DNA from: an uncultured Psychroserpens sp.
GTDB lineage: Bacteria > Bacteroidota > Bacteroidia > Flavobacteriales > Flavobacteriaceae
Reading direction: 5' to 3'
NCBI RefSeq assembly: GCF_947503375.1
Contig: NZ_CANNDQ010000001.1
Location: forward strand, 1 to 64,000
Length of the DNA: 64,000 bases
Under the pieces are notes generated by a model. The model saw nothing but the letters and a program-made list of their open reading frames with translations, did no database searches and was not told the origin of the DNA. The translations under genes and the position numbers were made by a program. Of this stretch, positions 19,054 through 27,444 are shown in pieces (position 1 is the first letter of the stretch; every line of letters starts with the position of its first letter).

Positions 19054-20064
19054 TTAAACAAGATAGAAGAATGTAAATACAAATACCCAAACTAGATCGA
19101 CAAAGTGCCAATAAAGTCCAACTTTTTCAACCATCTCATAATTTTTACGCTTTTCGTAAGTTCCTAATATCACATTGAAGAAAATAATAATATTAATTAC
19201 TACTCCTGAAAATACGTGAAATCCATGAAATCCAGTGATAAAGAAAAAGAAATCTGCAAATAGAGATGTTCCATATTCGTTAACATGAAGGTTGGCACCT
19301 TGCACGTATAATTGACCATTCTCTTTTATTTGTCTAATCGATTCTTCTCTAGATAAAACCGTTTTTTCTCCTTCTTCGTTTATTATTTGAGTTCTTACCA
19401 ATACATTAGGATGTGCTTCTAAACCAGCACTTACTTCTGCCATAGTATACGCAGGTAATGCACCTTCTTCAACAAACCATAATCCAGTTTTTCTTTCATG
19501 TTGTGTGCGTTCACCATGCTGAACTGTCGCAAAATCGGCAACAGCTACTCGTTTGAACTTCTGTTCTCCATCTACATCAATATACTCACCAAACTGTAAG
19601 ATGTTTCCACCTTTTGTTTGTACTGCTCCATATTCACCTTTAATGAAGGTATTCCATTCCCAAGCTTGAGAGCCAACGAATATTAGACCACCTATAATGG
19701 TTAAAAACATGTAAAATGTAACTTTAGACTTGTTCATGTGATGCCCAGCATCAACGGCTAATACCATGGTTACAGATGACATAATAAGAACAAAGGTCAT
19801 AAACGCCACATAGTACATTGGAGCTTCAACACCATGTAAAAAAGGAAAGTGGGTAAATACCTCATCAGCAATCGGCCATTCACCTATAAATTTAAATCTT
19901 GAAAATCCGTAAGCTGCTAAAAATCCAGAAAAAGTTAAAGCATCAGACACGATAAAAAACCACATCATCATCTTACCATAACTTGCTTTTAAAGGTTGAT
20001 TTCCTCCTCCCCAAGTTTTGCCTTCCGTTCCAGTATTTGCTACTGTAGTATCCATATGAAGCAT
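19054..20064 (-). CDS. Cytochrome c oxidase subunit III with large internal insertion
   Basis: 'MMMWFFIVSDALTFSGFLAAYGFSRF...GFHGFHVFSGVVINIIIFFNVILG..KVGLYWHFVDLVWVFVFTFFYLV'; ~100-aa hydrophilic insertion after 'GSQAWEWNTFIKGEYG'. Confidence 0.9.
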   Translation of the reverse strand: MLHMDTTVANTGTEGKTWGGGNQPLKASYGKMMMWFFIVSDALTFSGFLAAYGFSRFKFIGEWPIADEVFTHFPFLHGVEAPMYYVAFMTFVLIMSSVTMVLAVDAGHHMNKSKVTFYMFLTIIGGLIFVGSQAWEWNTFIKGEYGAVQTKGGNILQFGEYIDVDGEQKFKRVAVADFATVQHGERTQHERKTGLWFVEEGALPAYTMAEVSAGLEAHPNVLVRTQIINEEGEKTVLSREESIRQIKENGQLYVQGANLHVNEYGTSLFADFFFFITGFHGFHVFSGVVINIIIFFNVILGTYEKRKNYEMVEKVGLYWHFVDLVWVFVFTFFYLV

Positions 20065-20193
20065 TTAGTTGTTAAAAGTTGCACAAAAATAATCATTTTA
20101 TCTATCTAAAAAAACATCCTCTTCTAAAAAATAAAAATAGCTATCGTTACTAGATTACATAGTAGCTTATAGATCTTAAAAACGATTAAAAAT

Positions 20194-20775
20194 TTAAGCC
20201 AAATATGATAAAAACAAAAACAAGAATATCCACAGTATATCTATAAAATGCCAAAAGGTGGCTGAGAGGTCAATCCCAAGCATATTAGTTGCTGAATATT
20301 TTTGTTTAAAATGATTATAAATTACAACCAATAATGAAATTAGCCCAGCAACAACATGTAAAATATGCACCGCTGCAATTACATAAATGTAGCTCATTGT
20401 GACATTAGAAGTCGCTCCTGTAAAATAATATCCAGAATCTACAATTTGCTGAAACCCATTAATTTGACTGACAATAAAAATTATACCCAACCCAAATGTG
20501 GATAATAACATCAGTGTCGTAAGCTTTTTATTGCCATTTCTTAATGCTCTTTTAGCTAGAATAAAAGTCACGCTACTCATAATGATGATTATACAACTTA
20601 CAAGAAAAGCGCTAGGCATTTCAAACTCTTTCAACCAATCCTCACGCTTTCTACTAACTAAAACCGCACTTGTTAAAGCTGCAAATGACATAATCAGCGA
20701 AATAATTCCAAACCAAAGCATCATGCGTTTGGCTCTATCATTTTTTTCTTCTATTGATCTTTCAGTTAAATCCAT
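20194..20775 (-). CDS. Heme-copper oxidase subunit III
   Basis: 'MLWFGIISLIMSFAALTSAVLVSR...AAVHILHVVAGLISLLVVIYNHF..LSATFWHFIDILWIFLFLFLSYL'. Confidence 0.88.
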   Translation of the reverse strand: MDLTERSIEEKNDRAKRMMLWFGIISLIMSFAALTSAVLVSRKREDWLKEFEMPSAFLVSCIIIIMSSVTFILAKRALRNGNKKLTTLMLLSTFGLGIIFIVSQINGFQQIVDSGYYFTGATSNVTMSYIYVIAAVHILHVVAGLISLLVVIYNHFKQKYSATNMLGIDLSATFWHFIDILWIFLFLFLSYLA

Positions 20776-20776
20776 T

Positions 20777-21670
20777 TTATCTTATAAATTTATCAATAAC
20801 GTATACTATTTGTAACAATGTAATGTATGATACACTAGACAACATCAGTTGCTTTGCTGCTTTAGCTGTACGCTTCTTAAAAAGTTGTAACGCATAATAC
20901 AGCATTACCAATCCTAAAACAAATACAATTACAGCTGCTATTACCGACAGCTTTAAGTCTCCCGTTACTCCAAAAACGGGTATGATTGAAATTAAGATCG
21001 TCCATATGGTATACATAATTGTCTGTACTGCAGTGCCTTTGTCTCGTTTTCCTGTAGGCAACATAAAAAAGCCTCCTTTCTTGTAATCTTCAAACAGGAA
21101 CCAGCCTATGGCCCAAAAATGAGGAAATTGCCAAAAAAACTGTAATGCAAAAAGTGTTCCTGGTTCTATCCCAAAATCGTTTCGTGCTGCTACCCACCCT
21201 AACATAAATGGAATGGCTCCAGGAATAGCACCTACAAAAACAGCTAGAGGTGTTTTTGTTTTTAACGGTGTATAAACACAGGTATATAAGAAAATTGAAA
21301 TGGCACCATACATTGCTGTTCTTGGGTTTATCACATACAACGTAGCGATACCCAAAACAGTAAAAACAGAAGCAATAATAAATGCTGTTTGAACCGACAT
21401 ACGACCTGCAGGAACTGGTCTATTCTTAGTTCGATCCATCAATGCATCTAAATCACGCTCTATGATTTGGTTATATGCATTTGAAGCACCAACCATAAAA
21501 TAGCCTCCAAAAGCTAATAGAATAAGTGTGTAAACATCTACCTCAATTGCACCTAACAAATATCCAGCAATTGCCGAAAACACGACACTTACAGAGAGTC
21601 TTATTTTTGTAATCTCTTTAAAATCTGAAATTATTGAAGGTCGTGACACAGATGACTTTACAGTACTCAA
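20777..21670 (-). CDS. cyoE: Heme o synthase (protoheme IX farnesyltransferase)
   Basis: 'ASNAYNQIIERDLDALMDRTKNRPVPAGRMS...YTPLKTKTPLAVFVGAIPGAIPFMLGWVAA'. Confidence 0.93.
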   Translation of the reverse strand: MSTVKSSVSRPSIISDFKEITKIRLSVSVVFSAIAGYLLGAIEVDVYTLILLAFGGYFMVGASNAYNQIIERDLDALMDRTKNRPVPAGRMSVQTAFIIASVFTVLGIATLYVINPRTAMYGAISIFLYTCVYTPLKTKTPLAVFVGAIPGAIPFMLGWVAARNDFGIEPGTLFALQFFWQFPHFWAIGWFLFEDYKKGGFFMLPTGKRDKGTAVQTIMYTIWTILISIIPVFGVTGDLKLSVIAAVIVFVLGLVMLYYALQLFKKRTAKAAKQLMLSSVSYITLLQIVYVIDKFIR

Positions 21671-21703
21671 TTCTTAAACAATTTATGCTTTAATTAGCGA
21701 CTG

Positions 21704-21734
21704 CAAAGATACTTTGAAAATTGGTTATGAGCAA
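21704..21734 (-). promoter_or_regulatory. Candidate Bacteroidota promoter for cyoE
   Basis: Reverse strand TTG-N20-TATCTTTG (TTGCTCATAACCAATTTTCAAAGTATCTTTG); matches -33 TTG / -7 TAnnTTTG. Confidence 0.6.
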
Positions 21735-21818
21735 CGCTAACTAAAACTAATTCGCTTTTTCTTAAAGCCTTGTAAGTTTTAATACCTTTACTAGACTCAT
21801 GTTTAAATTCATTCTGCT

Positions 21819-22706
21819 ATGCGATATCTAAAACTATATCTTTTTTTGTGCTTTATTTTTTTTCAAGCAACAACTAATGCGCAACGTTTCAATAATGTTA
21901 CTATTGAAACTATAAATGTTGCTGAACATATCTATATGTTAATAGGTGCTGGCGGAAATATTGGTGTATCAATTGGGAATGACGGTATCTTTATCATTGA
22001 TGACCAATTTGCTCCATTGACACCAAAAATTGAAGCGGCTATAAAAAAATTGAGTGATAAGAATATTACCTTCTTAGTAAACACCCATCATCATGGTGAC
22101 CATACTGGAGGAAATGCTAATATGTCTAAATTAGGAGCTACTTTAATTGCACATGATAATGTAAGGCATCGATTAGAAACCACGCCAAGGCGTGACAACA
22201 CAATGCAACCTAAAGACGCCTTACCTGTGATTACCTTTAATGATGAATTAAGTATACATATAAATGATGAAAAAATCATGGTATTTCATACTGAACATGC
22301 GCATACAGATGGTGATGCTTTACTCTATTTTACTAAAAGCAATGTTTTACATACTGGAGACACTTATTTCAATGGGCGTTATCCTTACATCGATCTAAAT
22401 TCTGGCGGAAGTGTAAATGGTTACATAAATGCTGTTAAAGAAGGATTGAAAGTAATTGATGATGATACAAAGATTATTCCAGGGCACGGTAGTCTTTCTA
22501 ATAAAACGGAATATGAAAACTTTCTTGAGATGCTTGAAGATATAAAGACGCAAATTATGGCTGAGATCTCAGCTGGTAAAACAGAAGAAGATGTAGCCAG
22601 CAATAATACAATTACTAAAACCTATGATGATTTGAATTATGGAACTGGTTTTATTAATTCAGAAAAAATACGTCGAACTTTTTATAAAAGCCTAAAAAAT
22701 AATTAA
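21819..22706 (+). CDS. MBL-fold metallo-hydrolase, secreted
   Basis: Signal peptide, 'NTHHHGDHTGGNANM', 'HTEHAHTDGDALLYF', 'HTGDTYFN', 'IPGHGSLS' metal-binding motifs. Confidence 0.9.
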   Translation: MRYLKLYLFLCFIFFQATTNAQRFNNVTIETINVAEHIYMLIGAGGNIGVSIGNDGIFIIDDQFAPLTPKIEAAIKKLSDKNITFLVNTHHHGDHTGGNANMSKLGATLIAHDNVRHRLETTPRRDNTMQPKDALPVITFNDELSIHINDEKIMVFHTEHAHTDGDALLYFTKSNVLHTGDTYFNGRYPYIDLNSGGSVNGYINAVKEGLKVIDDDTKIIPGHGSLSNKTEYENFLEMLEDIKTQIMAEISAGKTEEDVASNNTITKTYDDLNYGTGFINSEKIRRTFYKSLKNN

Positions 22707-24808
22707 AAATCATTATACCAATTGAACAAATCTGTTCGTATTCCTATATTAAACCAAACGGTATTACTTTTTAAAGTAGATGCTGTTTCAGCTTGAGGAT
22801 CAAAATTTCGATAACTTATATTGGTAAACAATCTTAAATTACTAACAGGGTTTATAATATAACCACCTTGAAATTCTGTATGAAACACATTGGTTGTATT
22901 TCCTTGTCCAACTTCAATATTTATATCACCTATTCGGTCTACTTCAGATCGGTAGATATCTCCTCCATAGAACGCATTGTCTTCTGGTGTGTTAAAATCA
23001 AAGCCACGTTTACCATAAATAAACTTTACATCACCAAACCAACGCTTGTACGTGTACCTTCCTATTACTATAGCTTCGCTAAAGTTTGCACCCCAAAGAT
23101 GTGCCATTGGCTGATTATTATGAGCATAGTTTAGTACGATTGTATTGTGCGAATAGGTATAAGGACGAACACGATTATATTCAAACTGTAATAACAAATT
23201 ATCAACTTTGAAGGCATCAAAATACTTCACTCCAATCTGATAGCCAAATTTATTCTTCCAGCTCTTATTACCTGCTTTTACATCATTAAGCGAAAATTCA
23301 TCTAGAATGAATTGTCCGTATAAATTCACTTTATTATTCCATTTGTATTTTGCTGAAGCACCAACAATGGCATTACCAGCGTCTTGTCCAGTTTCAAACT
23401 CAATAGCTCTGTAAAATATAACTGGATTCAAATAATTAATATCAAAACCTCTATTATTATCATTTGCCCACATTACAGATTCAAAAAGTCCAATATTCAA
23501 ACGTTTGGATACATTCCAACTCAAATAGTGATTTGCCATATATTTAGTTAAAAAAGCTCCATCTTCGTTGACTTCAGCTCTAATATCACGCAACCACATG
23601 TAAGTATTAGTGTACTTGATTTTCCAGAATTTAGTATTTAGTTTTAAAAAAGGGTATGGGCTAGTTACATCACTTTGAAATAAGGACCTGTACCCATCAC
23701 CAATGAAATTCTTTCCATGACCAAACTGGAGATTTATGAATTTTGCAGGAGTATAGGACAAGTAAGCTTCAGCAACTGGATAATCGTAAGCATCGTCTTT
23801 AAATCGTTTTGAAACGCCTCTACCAGGAACAACAGGTTCATTATTTGAAGCTCGTAATTCTTCTATATATTGATTAAAGTATTGAGCAAATCGACCTTGG
23901 CTTTCGTATACTGATGCAGAAAAGTTAAACTTCTTTCCTAAACCACCTTGAATAAATATACCTCTGGTGTTATTGAAAGTAGAGTTAAAATCTGCCTCTG
24001 TATCTTTACCTACTTGCAAATCTAAAATTGGATCAACCACAAACCAATATTCTTTTCCTTGAACTTCTACTAAGTGTTCATTCCATAGTTTTCTGCTCCA
24101 CCATGAATCTGACCCTTTCACTAGTGCCGCTTTTTCGGCTTTGAAATCATAATATTTAGACACTTCATCGTATATAAAAGGCTTAGCTGCTGTATGACTA
24201 TTGGTCCCTAAACCATTCATTTGTTGGTCAAACCTTGCATAATACGTATGTGTAAATGGAATATTTAATTGGCTACTATACTCTAATTTTTCATATTTAA
24301 CCGTATTTTTATTTATACTATCATATTCATTACTAACCAAAGCATTTAAATCTGTTACTTGTTTTGGTTGTTGAATAATTTGCTCTTCGTTAGTAATTAT
24401 AGCAGGATCAACTAAAGGAATTTTAATACTTAATGCATACTGAAAATATGTTGGTTTACCATTATAAGTTCCAGGTGTAATTTTTGGTAATTCATTAAAG
24501 ACACGCTTAATCTCTTCTTGAAGTTCTTCATATACGGCGTCTACATAAAGTACATTTATAACCCCTTCTTTATCTACTTCAAAAAGCACTTTTACATCTC
24601 CTTTATAACTATCATCATTAACTATTTGTGGTACTTGAAAAGATTTATAAATGAATGCATTGAGCTTATTATTGAAACATACTTTAAGCATGTTTATAGG
24701 CTGATCTTCACATTCTAGAAATATAGGTGTTTTTTCGTAAGTATCAATGTCTTGCGCAATCGTAAAACCTACGCAGAACAAGAAAAGGATAACGAAACAA
24801 TTCTTCAT
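22703..24808 (-). CDS. Outer-membrane protein, possibly RemB-like gliding protein, with N-terminal TonB-C-like domain
   Basis: Signal peptide; N-terminal 'IFLECEDQP..KVCFNNKLNAFIYKSF...VLFEVDKEGVINVLYVDAVYEELQEEIKRVFNELPKITPGTYNGKPTYFQYALSIKIPL'; remainder resembles a beta-barrel ('FINLQFGHGKNFIGDGYRSLFQSD'). RemB name is from memory. Confidence 0.7.
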   Translation of the reverse strand: MKNCFVILFLFCVGFTIAQDIDTYEKTPIFLECEDQPINMLKVCFNNKLNAFIYKSFQVPQIVNDDSYKGDVKVLFEVDKEGVINVLYVDAVYEELQEEIKRVFNELPKITPGTYNGKPTYFQYALSIKIPLVDPAIITNEEQIIQQPKQVTDLNALVSNEYDSINKNTVKYEKLEYSSQLNIPFTHTYYARFDQQMNGLGTNSHTAAKPFIYDEVSKYYDFKAEKAALVKGSDSWWSRKLWNEHLVEVQGKEYWFVVDPILDLQVGKDTEADFNSTFNNTRGIFIQGGLGKKFNFSASVYESQGRFAQYFNQYIEELRASNNEPVVPGRGVSKRFKDDAYDYPVAEAYLSYTPAKFINLQFGHGKNFIGDGYRSLFQSDVTSPYPFLKLNTKFWKIKYTNTYMWLRDIRAEVNEDGAFLTKYMANHYLSWNVSKRLNIGLFESVMWANDNNRGFDINYLNPVIFYRAIEFETGQDAGNAIVGASAKYKWNNKVNLYGQFILDEFSLNDVKAGNKSWKNKFGYQIGVKYFDAFKVDNLLLQFEYNRVRPYTYSHNTIVLNYAHNNQPMAHLWGANFSEAIVIGRYTYKRWFGDVKFIYGKRGFDFNTPEDNAFYGGDIYRSEVDRIGDINIEVGQGNTTNVFHTEFQGGYIINPVSNLRLFTNISYRNFDPQAETASTLKSNTVWFNIGIRTDLFNWYNDF

Positions 24809-24895
24809 AAAAAAGTTAGGTATTTTAATTTTGGAAAGATACTATTTTTTTCAAAAGCGACTAGGAATACCTTTGAGCTTTTCAACTAAGCTATA

Positions 24896-24934
24896 AAAAA
24901 ACCACTATCATTTTTAGTGATAGCGGTTTTATAT
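24896..24934 (-). terminator. Intrinsic terminator after the tonB-like gene
   Basis: aaaaaaaccactatcatttttagtgatagcggtttt; - strand stem CCGCTATCACTAAAAATGATAGTGG then T7. Confidence 0.7.
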
Positions 24935-24951
24935 GATATAAGTGTATTTTT

Positions 24952-25746
24952 TTATCGTTCTACCTGAAACATTATTGGCAAGTTGTAAATCACAGAAACA
25001 GGCTTTCTACGTTGTTTTCCTGGTGTCATTTGTGGAATCTTTTTAGCAACACGTTCGGCTTCATTCATAAGTGCTTTATTAACCGCTCTAGTTTTAATTT
25101 CGGTTACATTACCTAAGTTATCAATTTTAAATTGCACATCAATTCTCTGCATACCTGAAAGTCCATAATCGGTAGCGATATTTGTATCAAACTTTCTTTG
25201 CACTAGTTTTCCAATTTTTTTAGACATGCATTTAATACGTTCTTGGTTTGTTTTTGATTTTTCACACCCAGGGTAAATAGGTACAACTTCAACATTTCTC
25301 ATATCAAATATTTCTATATCATCTATAGGTTCTTCGATTTTATCAATATCACCAGGCTTCATTACACTAGTAACTGTGGGTACAACATCTACTGGTTTTT
25401 CAATAAAATCAGGCGTGTCATTAGGTACAATAACTGGATCTTGATCAATAAGCTTTACGATTTTCTTGTCTTGAGGTTTTTGCTTAACCATTTCCTTTTC
25501 TACTACGTAATTTTTCATTTCAAATGTAATGTCCTCATCATCTATAACTTTTGCCATATCTGGTTTGAATACAGTACTTTTAAACTCCATTTCAAAAATA
25601 GCATAGGTTGCCAGTAAACAAAGAATTAGCCCTATTTGAAAATAGAGCGTAGAGTTTTTTTGTAAATTTGCATCATGCTTTTGTGATTTTTGCACTTTGA
25701 TATTGCTCTGACCAGCAATATCGTGCGATTTTTTAAAATTTTTCAT
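24952..25746 (-). CDS. TonB-like energy transducer
   Basis: Single TM after 'KKSHDIAGQ...', C-terminal 'PIYPGCEKSKTNQERIKCMSKKIGKLVQRKF...QRIDVQFKIDNLGNVTEIKTRAVNKALMNEAERVAKKIPQMTPGKQRRKPVSVIYNLPIMF'. Confidence 0.88.
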   Translation of the reverse strand: MKNFKKSHDIAGQSNIKVQKSQKHDANLQKNSTLYFQIGLILCLLATYAIFEMEFKSTVFKPDMAKVIDDEDITFEMKNYVVEKEMVKQKPQDKKIVKLIDQDPVIVPNDTPDFIEKPVDVVPTVTSVMKPGDIDKIEEPIDDIEIFDMRNVEVVPIYPGCEKSKTNQERIKCMSKKIGKLVQRKFDTNIATDYGLSGMQRIDVQFKIDNLGNVTEIKTRAVNKALMNEAERVAKKIPQMTPGKQRRKPVSVIYNLPIMFQVER

Positions 25747-25804
25747 AATACTTAAATGTTAAATGTTAATGTTATGATAAAATCGCAATAAGCATACCAA
25801 AGTA

Positions 25805-25837
25805 AAAATCCCATCTAATTAATTTAGATGGGATTTT
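25805..25837 (-). terminator. Intrinsic terminator between the two TonB-like genes
   Basis: aaaatcccatctaa-ttaat-ttagatgggatttt, perfect 14-bp arms. Confidence 0.75.
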
Positions 25838-25864
25838 GAACATTGTATAAATATGTTTAAAATT

Positions 25865-26590
25865 CTAGTCTTGCACTTGGAATAATATTGGAAGTGAGTA
25901 AGGTACTGTTACAGCTTTACCTCTTTGCTTTCCTGGTTGCATTTTAGGTAGCAAACCTATAACACGTTTTGCTTCCTTCTCTAAAGCTGGATTAGGAGCT
26001 CTTGCTTGTATGTTTGTAATATTACCCGTTTTATCTATCTTAAAGATAACACTTATACGTTGCTTACCTGTTAACCCTAAATCACTGGCTAGATCTGTAT
26101 TAAACTTACGGTTAACAAATTTAGATATCTTGTTCGACATACATTGTTTCTTAGCATTGTTACCTTTTTCATTTTCGCAACCTGGAAAAATAGGTACATT
26201 TTCAATAACTGCAAATGGAACTTCAATATCTTCTTCTACTTCTTCAACTTCTACATCTTCAACTTCAACGATAACCTCTTCTTGATCTGTCTCTGTAGAT
26301 TCAATAACTGTTTCTTCAATCTCTTTCTCATCCTCTACAATTTCAATCTCTTCAGGCACTACTGGAGGTGGAGGTGGAGGTGGAGGTGGAATGATTTCTT
26401 GGTTAGTGATTGGAATTTCTTCCTCAAATTCGTCATCTACGTTCAATTGCCCTATATCTATATCCGACTTATCGTATGATTTATAGTTTATAGTAAGATA
26501 GGTCAATGTCATCATCAACGCTAAACCAACTGCAAAAAAGAGTGAGGCATTTCTGCTCACATCAGATTTTATATTCTTTTTTGGTTCCAT
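25865..26590 (-). CDS. TonB-like energy transducer with polyproline/acidic linker
   Basis: 'PPPPPPPPPVVPEEIEIVEDE' linker; C-terminal 'GCENEKGNNAKKQCMSNKISKFVNRKF...QRISVIFKIDKTGNITNIQARAPNPALEKEAKRVIGLLPKMQPGKQRGKAVTVPYSLPILF'. Confidence 0.9.
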   Translation of the reverse strand: MEPKKNIKSDVSRNASLFFAVGLALMMTLTYLTINYKSYDKSDIDIGQLNVDDEFEEEIPITNQEIIPPPPPPPPPVVPEEIEIVEDEKEIEETVIESTETDQEEVIVEVEDVEVEEVEEDIEVPFAVIENVPIFPGCENEKGNNAKKQCMSNKISKFVNRKFNTDLASDLGLTGKQRISVIFKIDKTGNITNIQARAPNPALEKEAKRVIGLLPKMQPGKQRGKAVTVPYSLPILFQVQD

Positions 26591-26650
26591 ATAAAGAGTT
26601 TTAAGATTGCTAAATTAACCAAAAAAATGTTAAAAAAGCAAGTGAATATT

Positions 26651-27016
26651 TCATTTTAACTTTAGTTTATTTCTATAGTGCAACAATAAGGAGGCTAATA
26701 TAACTCCAATTGTATTTGCTATTACATCAAGATAATCTGGTGTTCTAAAATCTGTCAGTATAGATTGTAGTGCTTCAATAATAATGCCATAAGTGATAGC
26801 TATCACTACTGCAATCAAAATCATGTAGTTCTTCTTTATTGTTCTAAGGTAATTAAACAACAACAAGGTAAGTAATGCATATGCAATGCAATGGTAAATT
26901 TTATCATCGTAAGATAATCCTAAATTAGGCACTACTCCAATATTACTTAAACTTCCAATGGTAAGCGCTATTAAATAAACAATAAGAATTACTAATGCCC
27001 AACGTTTAAGCACCAA
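26651..27016 (-). CDS. VanZ-like membrane protein
   Basis: '[22 protein letters not shown]...[38 protein letters not shown]'; overlaps gcvH end by 11 nt. Confidence 0.85.
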   Translation of the reverse strand: MVLKRWALVILIVYLIALTIGSLSNIGVVPNLGLSYDDKIYHCIAYALLTLLLFNYLRTIKKNYMILIAVVIAITYGIIIEALQSILTDFRTPDYLDVIANTIGVILASLLLHYRNKLKLK

Positions 27017-27386
27017 CTATAGCTTTATAATCATCTGCTGAGAGTAATTGATCGATTTGTGAAGCATCAGAAAACTTGATCTTAATCATCCAACCATCGC
27101 CATAAGGATCTGAATTCACTTTTTCTGGCTCATCTTCTAATAACTCATTAAAATCAGTTATTTCTCCAGATAATGGTAAAAAGAGATCAGAAACTGTTTT
27201 TACGGCTTCAACAGTACCAAAAATTTCTTCAGCTTCTAGTGTTTCATCTAAGGTTTCAACTTCTACATATACGATATCACCTAATTCGCCTTGAGCAAAA
27301 TCTGTAATTCCTACAGTAGCAGTATCGCCTTCTATTTTTACCCACTCATGGTCTTTTGTGTATTTTAAATCTGATGGTATATTCAT
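27006..27386 (-). CDS. gcvH: Glycine cleavage system H protein
   Basis: '[35 protein letters not shown]...[42 protein letters not shown]'. Confidence 0.97.
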   Translation of the reverse strand: MNIPSDLKYTKDHEWVKIEGDTATVGITDFAQGELGDIVYVEVETLDETLEAEEIFGTVEAVKTVSDLFLPLSGEITDFNELLEDEPEKVNSDPYGDGWMIKIKFSDASQIDQLLSADDYKAIVGA

Positions 27387-27412
27387 CTTACAAATAATAG
27401 TTTATATGCTTA

Positions 27413-27442
27413 CAAAAGTAATTTTTTTGTGTTTAGTTTCAA
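27413..27442 (-). promoter_or_regulatory. Candidate promoter for gcvH
   Basis: Reverse strand TTG-N19-TACTTTTG; matches the Bacteroidota consensus. Confidence 0.65.
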
Positions 27443-27444
27443 TA

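Noticed and set aside
22730-22745. GAACAAATCTGTTC hairpin downstream of the MBL gene as terminator
   Set aside because: Only 5-bp stem and no T-tract.
26010-26479. + strand ORFs with 'SSSTSSTSTSSTSTITSS' and 'RWRWRWRW'
   Set aside because: Antisense of the TonB acidic/polyproline linker; codon-repeat artefact.
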